Source of the DNA: Chitinophagaceae bacterium | Lineage (GTDB): Bacteria > Bacteroidota > Bacteroidia > Chitinophagales > Chitinophagaceae | Direction: 5' to 3' | Assembly (NCBI GenBank): GCA_023957155.1 | Contig: JAMLHK010000008.1 | Location: forward strand, 62,001-126,000 | Length of the DNA: 64,000 nt | Shown: positions 1-8,789 of the stretch, piece after piece | Layout: each line of letters starts with the position of its first letter | How positions within the stretch are numbered: position 1 is the stretch's first letter | The notes under the pieces: generated by a model | The model's database searches: none | Told to the model about the DNA's origin: nothing | The model's input: only the letters and a program-made list of their open reading frames with translations | Position numbers and translations under genes: made by a program

Positions 1-118
1 TAAGGGGCTTTTTTGGGGTACGGTATGCGTTGTTAAAGTAGATTTAGGTAATATTTAGGTCTATGGATGCGATCTGACCTTCTTTATCTATTTGAGATTT
101 ATGATTTGAAATTTGATA

Positions 119-360
119 TTTATCCGCCACGGCGGACAGGTTTGATTCTTGTCTTTTGGATTTGAAATTTGATATCTAAAATTTGAGATTGTATTTACTT
201 TCGGATTCCGGGCTTATGTCTTCGGATTTTATATTTATTTGTTTCTTTCTTGTAATTTATTATTTGGTGCTTTCCTCCTGCGGTCTCACCTTCCTTACGT
301 TGGTCCCGACCGCACCCCGCACCCTTGTAACCTGCATCTTGCAACCTGAGACCTGCACCC
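119..360. repeat. Dispersed repeat D, copy 1 (two blocks)
   Basis: Two blocks (119-153 and 274-360) reappear as one continuous block in inverted orientation at 3802-3925. The first block holds a perfect palindrome, TCCGCC at 123-128 and GGCGGA at 131-136. The second holds GCGGTC/GACCGC arms around 280-312. About 120 bp of AT-rich DNA separates the blocks here and is absent from copy 2. Frames through this repeat encode the same chance peptide in both copies, so I read no gene in 1-366. Confidence 0.75.
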
Positions 361-366
361 TGTATG

Positions 367-1806
367 CTATTCTCCCAGGCTCCAGTTACCCCTGTACTTT
401 CTTCTCACAAACTGGTTGGCCGGTTCAAAGTTGGTGATGCGCATGTTTTCGCCGTCCCACAGCAGTTGCTTTCGGCCATTGAACCTGCGTTTGCCTTTAG
501 CATCGGTTTCAAAATGATTGTAGCTGTGTACTGCTAGGTTACCCATCAGCACTGTTTCCGTTAAGGGACCTGATTTATCAAATGAAGAGCTGGTATAGGC
601 GCCGTATCCCTGTTTACATGCTTTTACCCATTGTTGCTGGTGACCTTCCGTACCACCTTCCACAAAGCTGAATTTTGATTGGGGCAGCTCCGTTTCTTTC
701 ATCTTTCGTGTAGGCAGCAGCGTTGGGTTTCGACCGAAGAGCCCGGCCATGATCTTGCCTTTGGTGCCGTCAAAAATGATCCCGCCATCGTATCCGCCCA
801 TCTCCTCATCGGGCAGTAGTTCTACCGGGCGCTTGGGACGAATGCCACCATCATACCATATCATTTCAACAGCAGGCATATTTTCCCTTGCCGGGAACTG
901 GATATGGGTTTTTGCCGATGGAGGGTAGCTGTCGGGATAGATGGCTTCCCGGAAGAAGCCGGTATATACCGACCCTACGCTGGTTTCAACGGAAACCGGG
1001 TATCCCAGCTTTAAAGCACGGTAAGGCACATCAATAAAATGGCAGCCCATATCGCCCAGTGATCCTGTGCCGAAATCAACCCAGCCCCGCCATATTGCCG
1101 GCAGATAGCCCGGATTGAACTCCCGGTATGGAGCGGTGCCAAGCCACAGCTCCCAGTCTACTTCCGGGGGTATGGCAAATTTCCCTTCGGGTGTGGGTAT
1201 GCCCTGCGGCCAGGTTGGCCGGTTTGTCCATACATGCACGGTATGCACATCGCCGATCAGTCCGCCCTGCACCCAGGTTTCGATCAACCGGGTATCATTA
1301 CCGCTGCTGCCCTGGTTGCCCATTTGTGTAACTACTTTATATTTTGCAGCGGCGCGTGTAAGCATGCGTGCTTCATAAATGTCGTGGGTAAGCGGTTTTT
1401 CACAATACACGTGTTTGCCGAGCTGCATGGCAGCCATCGCCTGCACCGCGTGTACATGGTCCGGCGTGGTAATGATCACCGCGTCAATATTTTTGTTTTC
1501 CTTTTCCAGCATCTGCCGGAAGTCTTTATAATAGGGTGCTTTTGGCCATCGCTTGCGACCCTTCACAGCCTGCCGGTCATCCACATCGCAGAGGGCAACA
1601 ATATTATCCGATCCCTTGTTGAACGCATAAGGAAGGTTTACTTCCGCTTTTCCTCCAACCCCTATACCGGCAATATTGAGCTTGTCGCTGGGAGCGGTAT
1701 ATCCTCTTCCTAATACGGCACGGGGTACAATGAAGAAGCCCGATGCGGCAAGCGCAGTGTGCTGTATAAATTTTCTGCGGGAGTGATTTTTGTTGTATGC
1801 AGGCAT
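367..1806 (-). CDS. Gfo/Idh/MocA family oxidoreductase, Tat-exported
   Basis: Predicted NAD(P)-dependent sugar or polyol dehydrogenase acting outside the cytoplasm. The N-terminus has a twin-arginine motif (R10-R11-K-F) followed by a hydrophobic stretch to about residue 33, as in many secreted Bacteroidota members. The Rossmann fold begins at about residue 43 with a GIGVGG nucleotide loop (47-52), and the family signature EKP is at 136-138. The 479-aa length suits the secreted subfamily with its C-terminal alpha/beta domain. It stands alone on the minus strand; its 3' side runs into repeat D. The substrate cannot be told from sequence. Confidence 0.93.
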   Translation of the reverse strand: MPAYNKNHSRRKFIQHTALAASGFFIVPRAVLGRGYTAPSDKLNIAGIGVGGKAEVNLPYAFNKGSDNIVALCDVDDRQAVKGRKRWPKAPYYKDFRQMLEKENKNIDAVIITTPDHVHAVQAMAAMQLGKHVYCEKPLTHDIYEARMLTRAAAKYKVVTQMGNQGSSGNDTRLIETWVQGGLIGDVHTVHVWTNRPTWPQGIPTPEGKFAIPPEVDWELWLGTAPYREFNPGYLPAIWRGWVDFGTGSLGDMGCHFIDVPYRALKLGYPVSVETSVGSVYTGFFREAIYPDSYPPSAKTHIQFPARENMPAVEMIWYDGGIRPKRPVELLPDEEMGGYDGGIIFDGTKGKIMAGLFGRNPTLLPTRKMKETELPQSKFSFVEGGTEGHQQQWVKACKQGYGAYTSSSFDKSGPLTETVLMGNLAVHSYNHFETDAKGKRRFNGRKQLLWDGENMRITNFEPANQFVRRKYRGNWSLGE

Positions 1807-1957
1807 CCTGTAAATTTTACATTAAGATAGGAAGAAGTTGGGAAGTTTTGAGGTGATGGTGGTCAGGTAGCTGTTACCGCTTTCCGTTTTTGTAGTCCCC
1901 GGAGAGGGTAAAGATTCGGGGAAAGGGATGCGTGATCCCCGGGGAATCCTTTTTTGC

Positions 1958-1965
1958 TAACTTTG
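1958..1965 (+). promoter_or_regulatory. Bacteroidota -7 box upstream of yggS
   Basis: TAACTTTG matches the Bacteroidota TAnnTTTG consensus. It lies about 150 bp before the yggS start, leaving a long leader; no clear -33 box is visible. The rest of 1807-2118 shows no gene. Confidence 0.4.
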
Positions 1966-2118
1966 CTTCATAAAAGGTTTCATACTACACCTGTTATAAA
2001 GAAAGGATTAAAGAACATACGTTTCGGTTGAACAGGGATGCCCGTGTGACCCATCTTACGTATTAAAAACGAGGACACAGCAGGGACATATCGGCCATTA
2101 TTATAACTATAAAAGAAA

Positions 2119-2853
2119 ATGCACAAGATCAGGGAAAATTTAGCTGTTGTACATCAGAGAATAGATCGGGCCTGTAAAAGCAGCGGTCGAAACCCGGAGG
2201 AAGTATCTTTATTATTGGCTACTAAAACTGTTTCTGCAGAAAATATAAAAATTGCTCTTCAAATGGGTGAAACCATTATTGGAGAAAATAAGGTACAGGA
2301 GCTTAAAGAAAAATTTGATGCGTTAAAAGATATCCCTCATCAAACGCACTATATCGGGCATTTGCAAACCAATAAAATAAAGGACGTGATCAAATATGCC
2401 GGCTGTATTCAGTCGGTTGACCGGCTGGACCTGGCTCAGAAGCTGGATCAGCGCTTACTACGGGAGGGCAGGAGTATAGATATTATGATCCAGGTAAATA
2501 CTTCTTATGAAGAAAGTAAATTTGGGGTTAGCCCGTTGGGAGCAATCCCTCTTGCAAAAGAAATAGCACGCTATGATACCCTGAAGGTAAAAGGATTAAT
2601 GACCATCGGGTTATTCAGCACCGAAAGGGAAAAAGTGAGAAAATGCTTTCAGTTGTTGAAACGGATACAGAAAGAAATAGCTGAACTCAATTTGCCGGGC
2701 TTTGATATACAGCAACTTTCAATGGGCATGAGCGGTGATCTGGAAACGGCTGTTGAAGAAGGCTCAACCATGATCCGGGTAGGAACGGCTGTTTTTGGAA
2801 GCAGGATTTATCCCGACAGCTATTACTGGAATGAGAAAGCTGCGGTAAAATAG
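2119..2853 (+). CDS. YggS/PLPBP family pyridoxal phosphate homeostasis protein
   Basis: Cytoplasmic PLP-binding protein of the YggS/PROSC family, which buffers free PLP and affects amino-acid metabolism rather than catalysing a known reaction. The PLP lysine is K36 in an ATKT context, equivalent to the SKT of other members. The C-terminal phosphate-binding part (MGMSGD, then RVGTAVFG) is intact. The 244-aa length is within the family range (about 220-250). The csaA-like gene begins 29 bp downstream on the same strand, so the two may be co-transcribed. Confidence 0.95.
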   Translation: MHKIRENLAVVHQRIDRACKSSGRNPEEVSLLLATKTVSAENIKIALQMGETIIGENKVQELKEKFDALKDIPHQTHYIGHLQTNKIKDVIKYAGCIQSVDRLDLAQKLDQRLLREGRSIDIMIQVNTSYEESKFGVSPLGAIPLAKEIARYDTLKVKGLMTIGLFSTEREKVRKCFQLLKRIQKEIAELNLPGFDIQQLSMGMSGDLETAVEEGSTMIRVGTAVFGSRIYPDSYYWNEKAAVK

Positions 2854-2894
2854 CGCTACACCTTTTTTAGTTTTACGGATTAATGGTTAACATG

Positions 2895-3227
2895 ATGAGT
2901 ATTTCATGGAACGATTTTGAAAAAATTGATATCCGCGTTGGAACCATCACCGCGGCAGTGCCGTTTCCCCGGGCTAAAAAGCCGGCATACCAGCTAACAA
3001 TAGATTTTGGCGAGCTGGGTATAAAAAAATCATCAGCCCAAATTACTACGCTATATACCGCTGAAGAACTGTTGAACAGGCAGGTTGTTGCCGTGGTGAA
3101 CTTCCCGGTTAAACAAATTGCTGATTTTTTCAGCGAATGCCTGGTATTGGGCGTGTATACCGGGGCTAATGACGTAGTGTTGTTGCAGCCGCATAAAAAA
3201 GTTATGAACGGTAGCCGTATAGGATAG
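2895..3227 (+). CDS. csaA: CsaA-like tRNA-binding domain protein
   Basis: Small OB-fold protein of the CsaA family, described as a tRNA-binding, chaperone-like protein that works as a dimer. Family hallmarks are the N-terminal FEKIDIRVGTI strand and the C-terminal VLGVYT and VLLQP blocks. Upstream in-frame ATGs exist at 2883 and 2892; I chose 2895 because family members normally start one or two residues before the SWNDFEKID block. The full length is about 110 aa, standard for CsaA. Confidence 0.9.
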   Translation: MSISWNDFEKIDIRVGTITAAVPFPRAKKPAYQLTIDFGELGIKKSSAQITTLYTAEELLNRQVVAVVNFPVKQIADFFSECLVLGVYTGANDVVLLQPHKKVMNGSRIG

Positions 3228-3271
3228 GAATTCCGTTAATTTCGAACTTTTTTGTAAGTGAATATACAAAA

Positions 3272-3796
3272 ATGGGAGTACAAGATGGGTGGGTAACATA
3301 TTATGATTCTCCTCTCGGTATGCTGGAAATTAAAAGTTCTGCAGACGCGATTCATGCTATACTCTTTGTAAACGCATGGAAAGGTCCAAAGTTAAATGAG
3401 ACGGAGATAAAGCAGGATATAGGCAGTGCTGTTGTCCGGCGCTGTATGACCCAGTTGGATGAGTATTTTGCGGGCAACCGGAGGGTATTTGATTTTCCTT
3501 TCAGCCAGGAGGGAACGGCCTTCCAGCAAAAAATATGGACGGCATTACTGGATATCCCTTTTGGAAAAACGATTTCTTACTTAGAATTATCTAAACGAAC
3601 GGGTAATGTAAAAGCTATTCGTGCGGTAGGAACCACCAATGGTAAGAACCAGCTGTCTATCGTTGTTCCTTGTCATCGTGTTATTGGTGCTAATGGTAGT
3701 CTGGTAGGGTATGGCGGTGATTTGTGGCGAAAAAAATGGTTGCTGGATCATGAAGCAAAATACGCTTACGGTGTGCAGGAATTGGGAGACTGGTAG
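3272..3796 (+). CDS. ogt: Methylated-DNA--[protein]-cysteine S-methyltransferase
   Basis: Repairs O6-alkylguanine by transferring the alkyl group irreversibly to its own cysteine. The acceptor is C134 in the invariant PCHRV motif, followed by the GYGG loop. The helix-turn-helix part that flips the base (GKTISYLELSKRTG) precedes it. The 174-aa size matches Ogt-type proteins without an Ada regulatory domain. It follows csaA by 44 bp on the same strand. Repeat D copy 2 begins a few bases after the stop codon. Confidence 0.95.
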   Translation: MGVQDGWVTYYDSPLGMLEIKSSADAIHAILFVNAWKGPKLNETEIKQDIGSAVVRRCMTQLDEYFAGNRRVFDFPFSQEGTAFQQKIWTALLDIPFGKTISYLELSKRTGNVKAIRAVGTTNGKNQLSIVVPCHRVIGANGSLVGYGGDLWRKKWLLDHEAKYAYGVQELGDW

Positions 3797-3801
3797 GAGG
3801 A

Positions 3802-3925
3802 GGGGTGCAGGTCTCAGGTTGCAGGTTACAAGGGCGCAGGGTGCGGTCGGTACCAACGTAAGGAAGGTCAGACCGCAGGAGGACAAGAACCAAACCTGTC
3901 CGCCGGGGCGGATAAATTTCAAATC
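3802..3925. repeat. Dispersed repeat D, copy 2
   Basis: Inverted match to the two blocks at 119-360, here continuous. It has a GCGGTC...GACCGC hairpin at about 3843-3876 and a palindrome TCCGCC (3899-3904) / GGCGGA (3907-3912). The GCGGTC-GGTACC...GGTCA-GACCGC layout is shared with the 121-bp repeats at 8238-8721. Confidence 0.75.
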
Positions 3926-3997
3926 CAAAAAAGAAGCCCATTCTTATCTCTCTTTTTAATTTTCAAATTTTCAAATTCCCTCATTTCATATTAATAT

Positions 3998-5218
3998 ATG
4001 CCTCCTTCTAAAAAAGCAGCTCTCGGATTTATATTCATCACGTTGTTACTTGATGTTATTGGCTTTGGTATAATTATTCCCGTAATGCCTGTTTTGATTG
4101 AAGAGCTGATCCATGGCGATCTGAGCGATGCGTCACGGTGGGGAGGCTGGCTTACCTTTGCCTTTGCCTTCATGCAATTTTTATGTGCGCCCATCCTGGG
4201 CAATCTTAGCGATAAATACGGAAGACGTCCGGTATTGTTATTCTCACTTTTCGGTTTTGGTATTGATTATGTGCTTATCGCGTTAGCGCCAACCATCGGT
4301 TGGTTGTTTTTGGGAAGGATCATTGCCGGTATTACGGGTGCCAGCTTTACTACTGCGTCAGCTTATATTGCGGATATCAGCGCCCCGGAAGACCGGGCCA
4401 AAAATTTTGGAATGATCGGCGCCGCTTTTGGCCTGGGTTTTATCATCGGGCCGGTTATTGGCGGACTATTGGGTAGCTTTGGATCACGTGTACCTTTTAT
4501 TGCTGCTGCAATTTTATCGCTGCTCAACTGGCTGTACGGGTTTTTCGTCCTGCCGGAATCGCTCAGTAAAGCCAACCGCCGTAATTTCAGCTGGAAACGG
4601 GCTAACCCGGTGGGGTCGCTGCTACATTTGCGGAAGTATCCTGCATTAAGCGGACTGATCATTGCGTTAATGCTGATCTATATTGCTGCCCATTCGGTGC
4701 AAAGTACCTGGGCTTTCTTTAATATGGAGAAATTTCATTGGGATGAGCGTATGGTAGGTATTTCACTCGGCGTGGTGGGGTTGCTGGTAGGACTGGTACA
4801 GGGCGGATTGATCCGCATTGTCAATCCTAAGCTGGGTAATGAAAAAAGTATTTATGTAGGGCTGGCGTTTTACACTTTTGGTCTGGTTTTATTTGCGTTT
4901 GCATCACAGGGTTGGATGATGTTTGCTTTTTTAATCCCCTATTGCCTGGGGGGTATTTGCGGGCCAGCCCTGCAGGCGGTTATTTCTAATCATGTGCCGT
5001 CCAATGAGCAGGGTGAGCTCCAGGGGGCGTTAACCAGCCTGATGAGTGTGACCACTATTATCGGGCCTCCGGTCATGACCAATTTGTTTGCATATTTTAC
5101 CCGGAAGAACGCACCGGTATATTTTCCGGGCGCTCCTTTTTTATTAGGAGCCGTATTGATGCTGGGAAGTACAATATTGTCTTATCGCATGTTCAGAACC
5201 GAAAAAGCAACAGGATGA
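3998..5218 (+). CDS. TetA-like MFS transporter
   Basis: Twelve-helix major facilitator of the DHA1/TetA type, a likely proton-coupled drug or metabolite exporter in the inner membrane. Motif A ([11 protein letters not shown]) lies between helices 2 and 3, and the antiporter motif C ([12 protein letters not shown]) is in helix 5. The 406-aa length is normal for TetA relatives (about 400). Many chromosomal Bacteroidota members of this group have no proven tetracycline activity, so resistance should not be assumed. It precedes the sugar gene set by about 250 bp, which contains a TTTCCCG/CGGGAAA hairpin (5294-5310) without a T-run. Confidence 0.92.
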   Translation: MPPSKKAALGFIFITLLLDVIGFGIIIPVMPVLIEELIHGDLSDASRWGGWLTFAFAFMQFLCAPILGNLSDKYGRRPVLLFSLFGFGIDYVLIALAPTIGWLFLGRIIAGITGASFTTASAYIADISAPEDRAKNFGMIGAAFGLGFIIGPVIGGLLGSFGSRVPFIAAAILSLLNWLYGFFVLPESLSKANRRNFSWKRANPVGSLLHLRKYPALSGLIIALMLIYIAAHSVQSTWAFFNMEKFHWDERMVGISLGVVGLLVGLVQGGLIRIVNPKLGNEKSIYVGLAFYTFGLVLFAFASQGWMMFAFLIPYCLGGICGPALQAVISNHVPSNEQGELQGALTSLMSVTTIIGPPVMTNLFAYFTRKNAPVYFPGAPFLLGAVLMLGSTILSYRMFRTEKATG

Positions 5219-5424
5219 ACTGTTGGTGAAAAAGTTCAAATCTTCGCATGAGGCCCATCACCAGCCGCCAGTAAAGTCTCCTGCCGGTCAGTGTTTCCCG
5301 TACCGGGAAATCTGTATAAAGCAAGAATCTGAAACACACCCGGGAATAAAGCATCCGCCGATAAGGGTATGTCAAAATCTGCAGCTCAATATTTGTTTTT
5401 TAAAATAAACTCTTTTAAAGTACT

Positions 5425-5432
5425 TACTTTTG
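5425..5432 (+). promoter_or_regulatory. Bacteroidota -7 box upstream of the OMPDC-family gene
   Basis: TACTTTTG fits TAnnTTTG and lies 33 bp before the start at 5466, a usual spacing. No convincing -33 box was found. Confidence 0.5.
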
Positions 5433-5465
5433 ACCCTACATTAAAAATGTATTAAATAAAAATTC

Positions 5466-6158
5466 ATGAAACCGATAGTTCAAATTTCTTTAGACCTGAC
5501 AAATATTGACGAAGCTTTAGAAACTGCTGCCCTCGCTATGCGTGCCGGCGTTGACTGGCTGGAGGCGGGTACGCCGCTTATATTAGCTGAAGGGCTGCAC
5601 GGGGTGCGTAAGTTACGTGAAGCCTTTCCGGGTATACCTATTGTAGCCGATTTAAAAACCATGGATGGAGGTTATCTTGAAGCTGAAATGATGGCAAAGG
5701 CCGGTGCCACGCATGTAGTAGTAATGGCAAGAGCACATGAAGAAACGATTAAGTGCGTTGTTCAGGCCGGGAAAGATTTTGGTGCAAAAGTAATGGGTGA
5801 TAATTTGGGTTGTCCTGATATGGTAGCTGCTGCCAAATGGCTGGAAGACCTGGGCTGTGATTATGTTATACATCATATTGGCTACGATGAAAGACGTGGT
5901 ATTGCAGCGCAGGGCAAACGGATGCCCAGCCCCCTGGACCAGTTGAAGGAAGTGGTACAGGCGGTAAAAGTTCCGGTACAGGCTGTTGGCGGTCTGAGCC
6001 TTGAACAGGCAATACAATGTCCCGCTTATGGGGCACCGTTAGTGGTACTGGGTGCGCCGCTCACCATTGATGCAGACGCGTTTAAAACGGCGGACGGTAA
6101 CCTGGAAGATTCTCTTCGCCTGATATGTGAAAAGGTTCATGCGTACGGGGAAATTTGA
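5466..6158 (+). CDS. OMPDC-superfamily enzyme, 3-hexulose-6-phosphate synthase-like
   Basis: TIM-barrel protein of the orotidine-5'-phosphate decarboxylase suprafamily that includes 3-hexulose-6-phosphate synthase (HPS) and 3-keto-L-gulonate-6-phosphate decarboxylase. The metal/phosphosugar motif DxKxxD is intact (D62, K64, D67). A late AVGGLS loop would bind phosphate. The 230-aa length fits (210-230). No phosphohexulose isomerase gene is adjacent, as would be expected for a ribulose monophosphate pathway; the neighbours are an MDR and an SDR dehydrogenase, so a sugar-acid or polyol role is at least as likely. Which reaction it performs is undecided. Confidence 0.85.
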   Translation: MKPIVQISLDLTNIDEALETAALAMRAGVDWLEAGTPLILAEGLHGVRKLREAFPGIPIVADLKTMDGGYLEAEMMAKAGATHVVVMARAHEETIKCVVQAGKDFGAKVMGDNLGCPDMVAAAKWLEDLGCDYVIHHIGYDERRGIAAQGKRMPSPLDQLKEVVQAVKVPVQAVGGLSLEQAIQCPAYGAPLVVLGAPLTIDADAFKTADGNLEDSLRLICEKVHAYGEI

Positions 6159-6274
6159 GATGGGATCCATAGCAGTTGATAGCTTGTCGTTTAAGATTCC
6201 CCAAGTTCACGCCTGTTAACAATAGTACCGGCTTTTAGATATCAAATTTTAAATATCAAATTTCAAATTGTTAT

Positions 6275-7300
6275 ATGAAATCAGCAGCAGTAGTAAATTA
6301 TGCTCCCGAAAAGGGATCCGTTGAAATTCGTGAAATAGCTCAACCTGAAATTGGTGATGAAGACGTATTATTAGAAGTGGCCAATGTAGGCGTGTGTGGC
6401 AGCGATCTGCACCAATGGACGGCAGACCATAGCTGGCACGTAAATTATCCCGTGGTATTAGGTCATGAGTTTGGTGGTCATATTGTAGCGTTAGGCAGCC
6501 GGGTTACCGGCTGGAAAGAAGGTGACCGCGTGGTGAGTGAAACGGCAGCGGTAATAGATCCCAACAGTCCGATGACGCGTAGCGGCTTATACAATTTAGA
6601 TCCTTCCCGTAAAGGATTTGGCTATGGCGTAAATGGCGCCATGACCAAATACGTGCGTGTGCCGGCCCGTTGCCTGCATCGCGTGCCCGACCAGTTGGCA
6701 TTTGAACAGGCCTGCTTAACAGAGCCCTGCTGTGTGGCATTTAACGCAGTGGTGGAAAACAGCAGGCTGAAACCCGGCGACAGGGTGATTGTACTGGGTC
6801 CCGGAACGATAGGTATTCTTTGCGCAGCCATGGCACGGCTTTGCGGCGCAGAAGTAGCTATTGTGGGTTTGGAAGCGGACAGGCACCGCCTGAATATTGC
6901 AAAACAATACGGTTGTGAGACCATCATCGGTGATGCTATGCCCTGGGCTACGCAAAGAGATGGGTTGGGTGCAGACTGTATTATAGATGCGGCAGGAGCG
7001 AGCGTTACGTTAAAGATGGCTATGCAGTTAGTGCGGCCGAACGGGCATATTGCAAAAGTAGGATGGGGACCACAACCCTTAGGGTTCTCGCTTGATCCGC
7101 TGGTGCAAAAAAATGTGACCCTGCAGGGCAGCTTCAGTCACAACTGGCCCGTATGGGAACGGGTAATTGCTTTGCTGGCCAGCGGGCAGTTGAATGTAAA
7201 CCCCATCATTGGTGGTGTATGGCCGGTAACCGAATGGCATGAAGCTTTTGAAAAAATGCACAGGGGAGAAGTAGTCAAGAGTGTACTGAAACCGGTGTAG
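6275..7300 (+). CDS. Zinc-type MDR dehydrogenase (sorbitol/threonine dehydrogenase-like)
   Basis: Medium-chain dehydrogenase/reductase, 341 aa. Catalytic-zinc ligands are visible: C41 in CGSD, H64-E65 in GHEFGG, and the TEP segment near residue 150. The cofactor fold has a VLGPGTIG loop. Unlike most relatives, the lobe after GDRV lacks the four closely spaced structural-zinc cysteines; it reads SETAAVIDPNSPM there. It lies between the HPS-like gene and the SDR gene, in the same direction, which suggests sequential oxidation of a sugar or polyol. A terminator follows the gene. Substrate unknown. Confidence 0.88.
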   Translation: MKSAAVVNYAPEKGSVEIREIAQPEIGDEDVLLEVANVGVCGSDLHQWTADHSWHVNYPVVLGHEFGGHIVALGSRVTGWKEGDRVVSETAAVIDPNSPMTRSGLYNLDPSRKGFGYGVNGAMTKYVRVPARCLHRVPDQLAFEQACLTEPCCVAFNAVVENSRLKPGDRVIVLGPGTIGILCAAMARLCGAEVAIVGLEADRHRLNIAKQYGCETIIGDAMPWATQRDGLGADCIIDAAGASVTLKMAMQLVRPNGHIAKVGWGPQPLGFSLDPLVQKNVTLQGSFSHNWPVWERVIALLASGQLNVNPIIGGVWPVTEWHEAFEKMHRGEVVKSVLKPV

Positions 7301-7307
7301 CCTGTTT

Positions 7308-7366
7308 ATAGTTCATGGTTTATTATTTATGGTAAAAAAGAAATGCAAGCCATGAACTATTTTTTT
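7308..7366 (+). terminator. Rho-independent terminator after the MDR gene
   Basis: Perfect 11-bp arms (7308-7318 and 7350-7360) around a loop of about 31 bases, directly followed by T6. The long loop weakens the call, but the T-run placement is classic. It would separate the MDR transcript from the SDR gene. Confidence 0.6.
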
Positions 7367-7422
7367 GCTATCCGTTTTGAAGCCCCATAAATCATAAACA
7401 ACAAAACCATAAACCTTCTCCC

Positions 7423-8217
7423 ATGCGTTTACAGGATAAAGTCATTATAGTAACCGGTAGCTGTACCGGAATAGGAAAAGCAATTGCCAGGCGGTGTGTG
7501 GCGGAAGGGGGTCGTGTAGTCATTCATGGATTAGAGAAAGAATGGGGAGAAGCGGTAGTGGAGGAATTGGGAAAAGACAGCGCCGTGCTGCTCATAGCCG
7601 ATATCTGTGAAGCAGGTACTCCCCGGCAACTGGTGGATCTTGCGGTGAGCCGTTTCGGAAAGCTGGATGCGGTAGTGAATAATGCCGCTATAGTAGCCTC
7701 TTCGAATATTCATACTACCGATCTGGAGCTGTTCAGGAAAGTATTAGAGATAAATACGCTTGCACCCTTTGCATTGATCAAAGCTGCTTTGCCACATCTC
7801 CGGAAACAAAAAGGATGTGTACTTAACATCGGGTCGGTAAATGCTTTTAGCGGCGAACCGAATTTAATGGCGTATAGTGTTTCCAAAGGCGCATTGATGA
7901 CTATGACGCAAAATTTAGGCGATACGCTTTTCAGGGAAGAAGGTATACGGGTTAACCAGATTAACCCGGGTTGGGTGCTTACCGAAAATGAAACCATCCG
8001 CAAACGGCAACACGGACTGGCAGATGACTGGTACAAAGACCTGCCTGATGTATATGCGCCGGCGGGGCGTATTATCTGGCCGGAGGAGATCGCTGCGGCA
8101 GCAGTGTATTGGCTGTCTGATGAAAGCGGACCCATTAGCGGGCAGTATGTAACTTTAGAGCAGTACCCCGTAATTGGTCGCAACCCGCCGAAGGATACGT
8201 CTACAATACCTAAATAA
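7423..8217 (+). CDS. Short-chain dehydrogenase/reductase (SDR)
   Basis: Classical SDR, 264 aa, NAD(P)-binding, cytoplasmic. The TGxxxGIG loop (TGSCTGIG) is near residue 12, NNAA near 87, the catalytic serine in NIGSVNAF, and the YxxxK pair is Y151/K155. The INPGWV segment after the active site is typical. Probably works with the MDR and HPS-like genes just upstream, though a terminator-like hairpin separates them. Substrate cannot be inferred. Confidence 0.92.
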   Translation: MRLQDKVIIVTGSCTGIGKAIARRCVAEGGRVVIHGLEKEWGEAVVEELGKDSAVLLIADICEAGTPRQLVDLAVSRFGKLDAVVNNAAIVASSNIHTTDLELFRKVLEINTLAPFALIKAALPHLRKQKGCVLNIGSVNAFSGEPNLMAYSVSKGALMTMTQNLGDTLFREEGIRVNQINPGWVLTENETIRKRQHGLADDWYKDLPDVYAPAGRIIWPEEIAAAAVYWLSDESGPISGQYVTLEQYPVIGRNPPKDTSTIPK

Positions 8218-8237
8218 TATACTGCGGTCGGTATAGC

Positions 8238-8721
8238 GGTCGGCACCCGAAGGGGTCAGACCGCAAAAGGTTCAGCGTAATATCATAGCATTAACCAACT
8301 TTTTATTTTCGTTAATCCTTACCGTCTGACGCTACCGCGTACCGACGGTAAGGACTTCGGTCGGCACCCGAAAGGGTCAGACCGCAAAAGGTTCAGCGTT
8401 GTGCCATAGCATTAACTGACTTTTTATTTTCGTTAATCCTTACCGTCTGACGCTACTGCGTACCGATGGTAAGGACTGTGGTCGGTACCCGAAGGGGTCA
8501 GACCGCAAAAGGTTCAGCGTTGTGCCATAGCATTAACTGACTTTTCATTTTCGTTAATCCTTACCGTCTGACGCTACCGCGTACCGACAGCAAGGACTGT
8601 GGTCGGCACCCGAAGAGGTCAGACCGCAAAAAGATTCGATGTAAACCATAATATTAACTGACTTTTTATTTTCGTTAATCCTTACCGCCTGACGCTATCG
8701 CGTACCGATAGTATGTGCTTG
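8238..8721. repeat. Four tandem 121-bp direct repeats (family C)
   Basis: Units start at 8238, 8359, 8480 and 8601, an exact 121-bp period. Each unit begins with a GGTCGGYACCCGAA...GGTCAGACCGC hairpin and ends with a second hairpin. In unit 1 the second hairpin is a perfect 10-bp stem, CCTTACCGTC paired to GACGGTAAGG across a 17-base loop; unit 2 has one G-T pair in it and units 3-4 are progressively mismatched. This array fills nearly all of the 572-bp gap between the SDR and cysteine desulfurase genes; no ORF of note lies in it. Confidence 0.9.
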
Positions 8722-8758
8722 CCGGGAGGCAGGTTTCCATATTCCCGCCCTTTTCAAG

Positions 8759-8766
8759 TAGTTTTG
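8759..8766 (+). promoter_or_regulatory. Bacteroidota promoter of the cysteine desulfurase gene
   Basis: TAGTTTTG fits TAnnTTTG; a TTTC at 8734-8737 sits 21 bp upstream as a weak -33 element. The start codon at 8790 is 23 bp downstream. Confidence 0.55.
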
Positions 8767-8789
8767 TGTGAATAACACCGGTTCAGGTC

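Noticed and set aside
183..437. Open frame with peptide CGLTFLTLVPTAP, also in the 3587-3928 region on the other strand
   Set aside because: Same peptide arises because both frames cross repeat D; no family match, no promoter, and it overlaps a real gene.
3998..5218. Tetracycline resistance gene
   Set aside because: Fold and motifs fit the TetA group, but chromosomal relatives are diverse; resistance is not supported by sequence alone.
8238..8721. CRISPR array
   Set aside because: Repeats are 121 bp with no unique spacers and no cas genes nearby.
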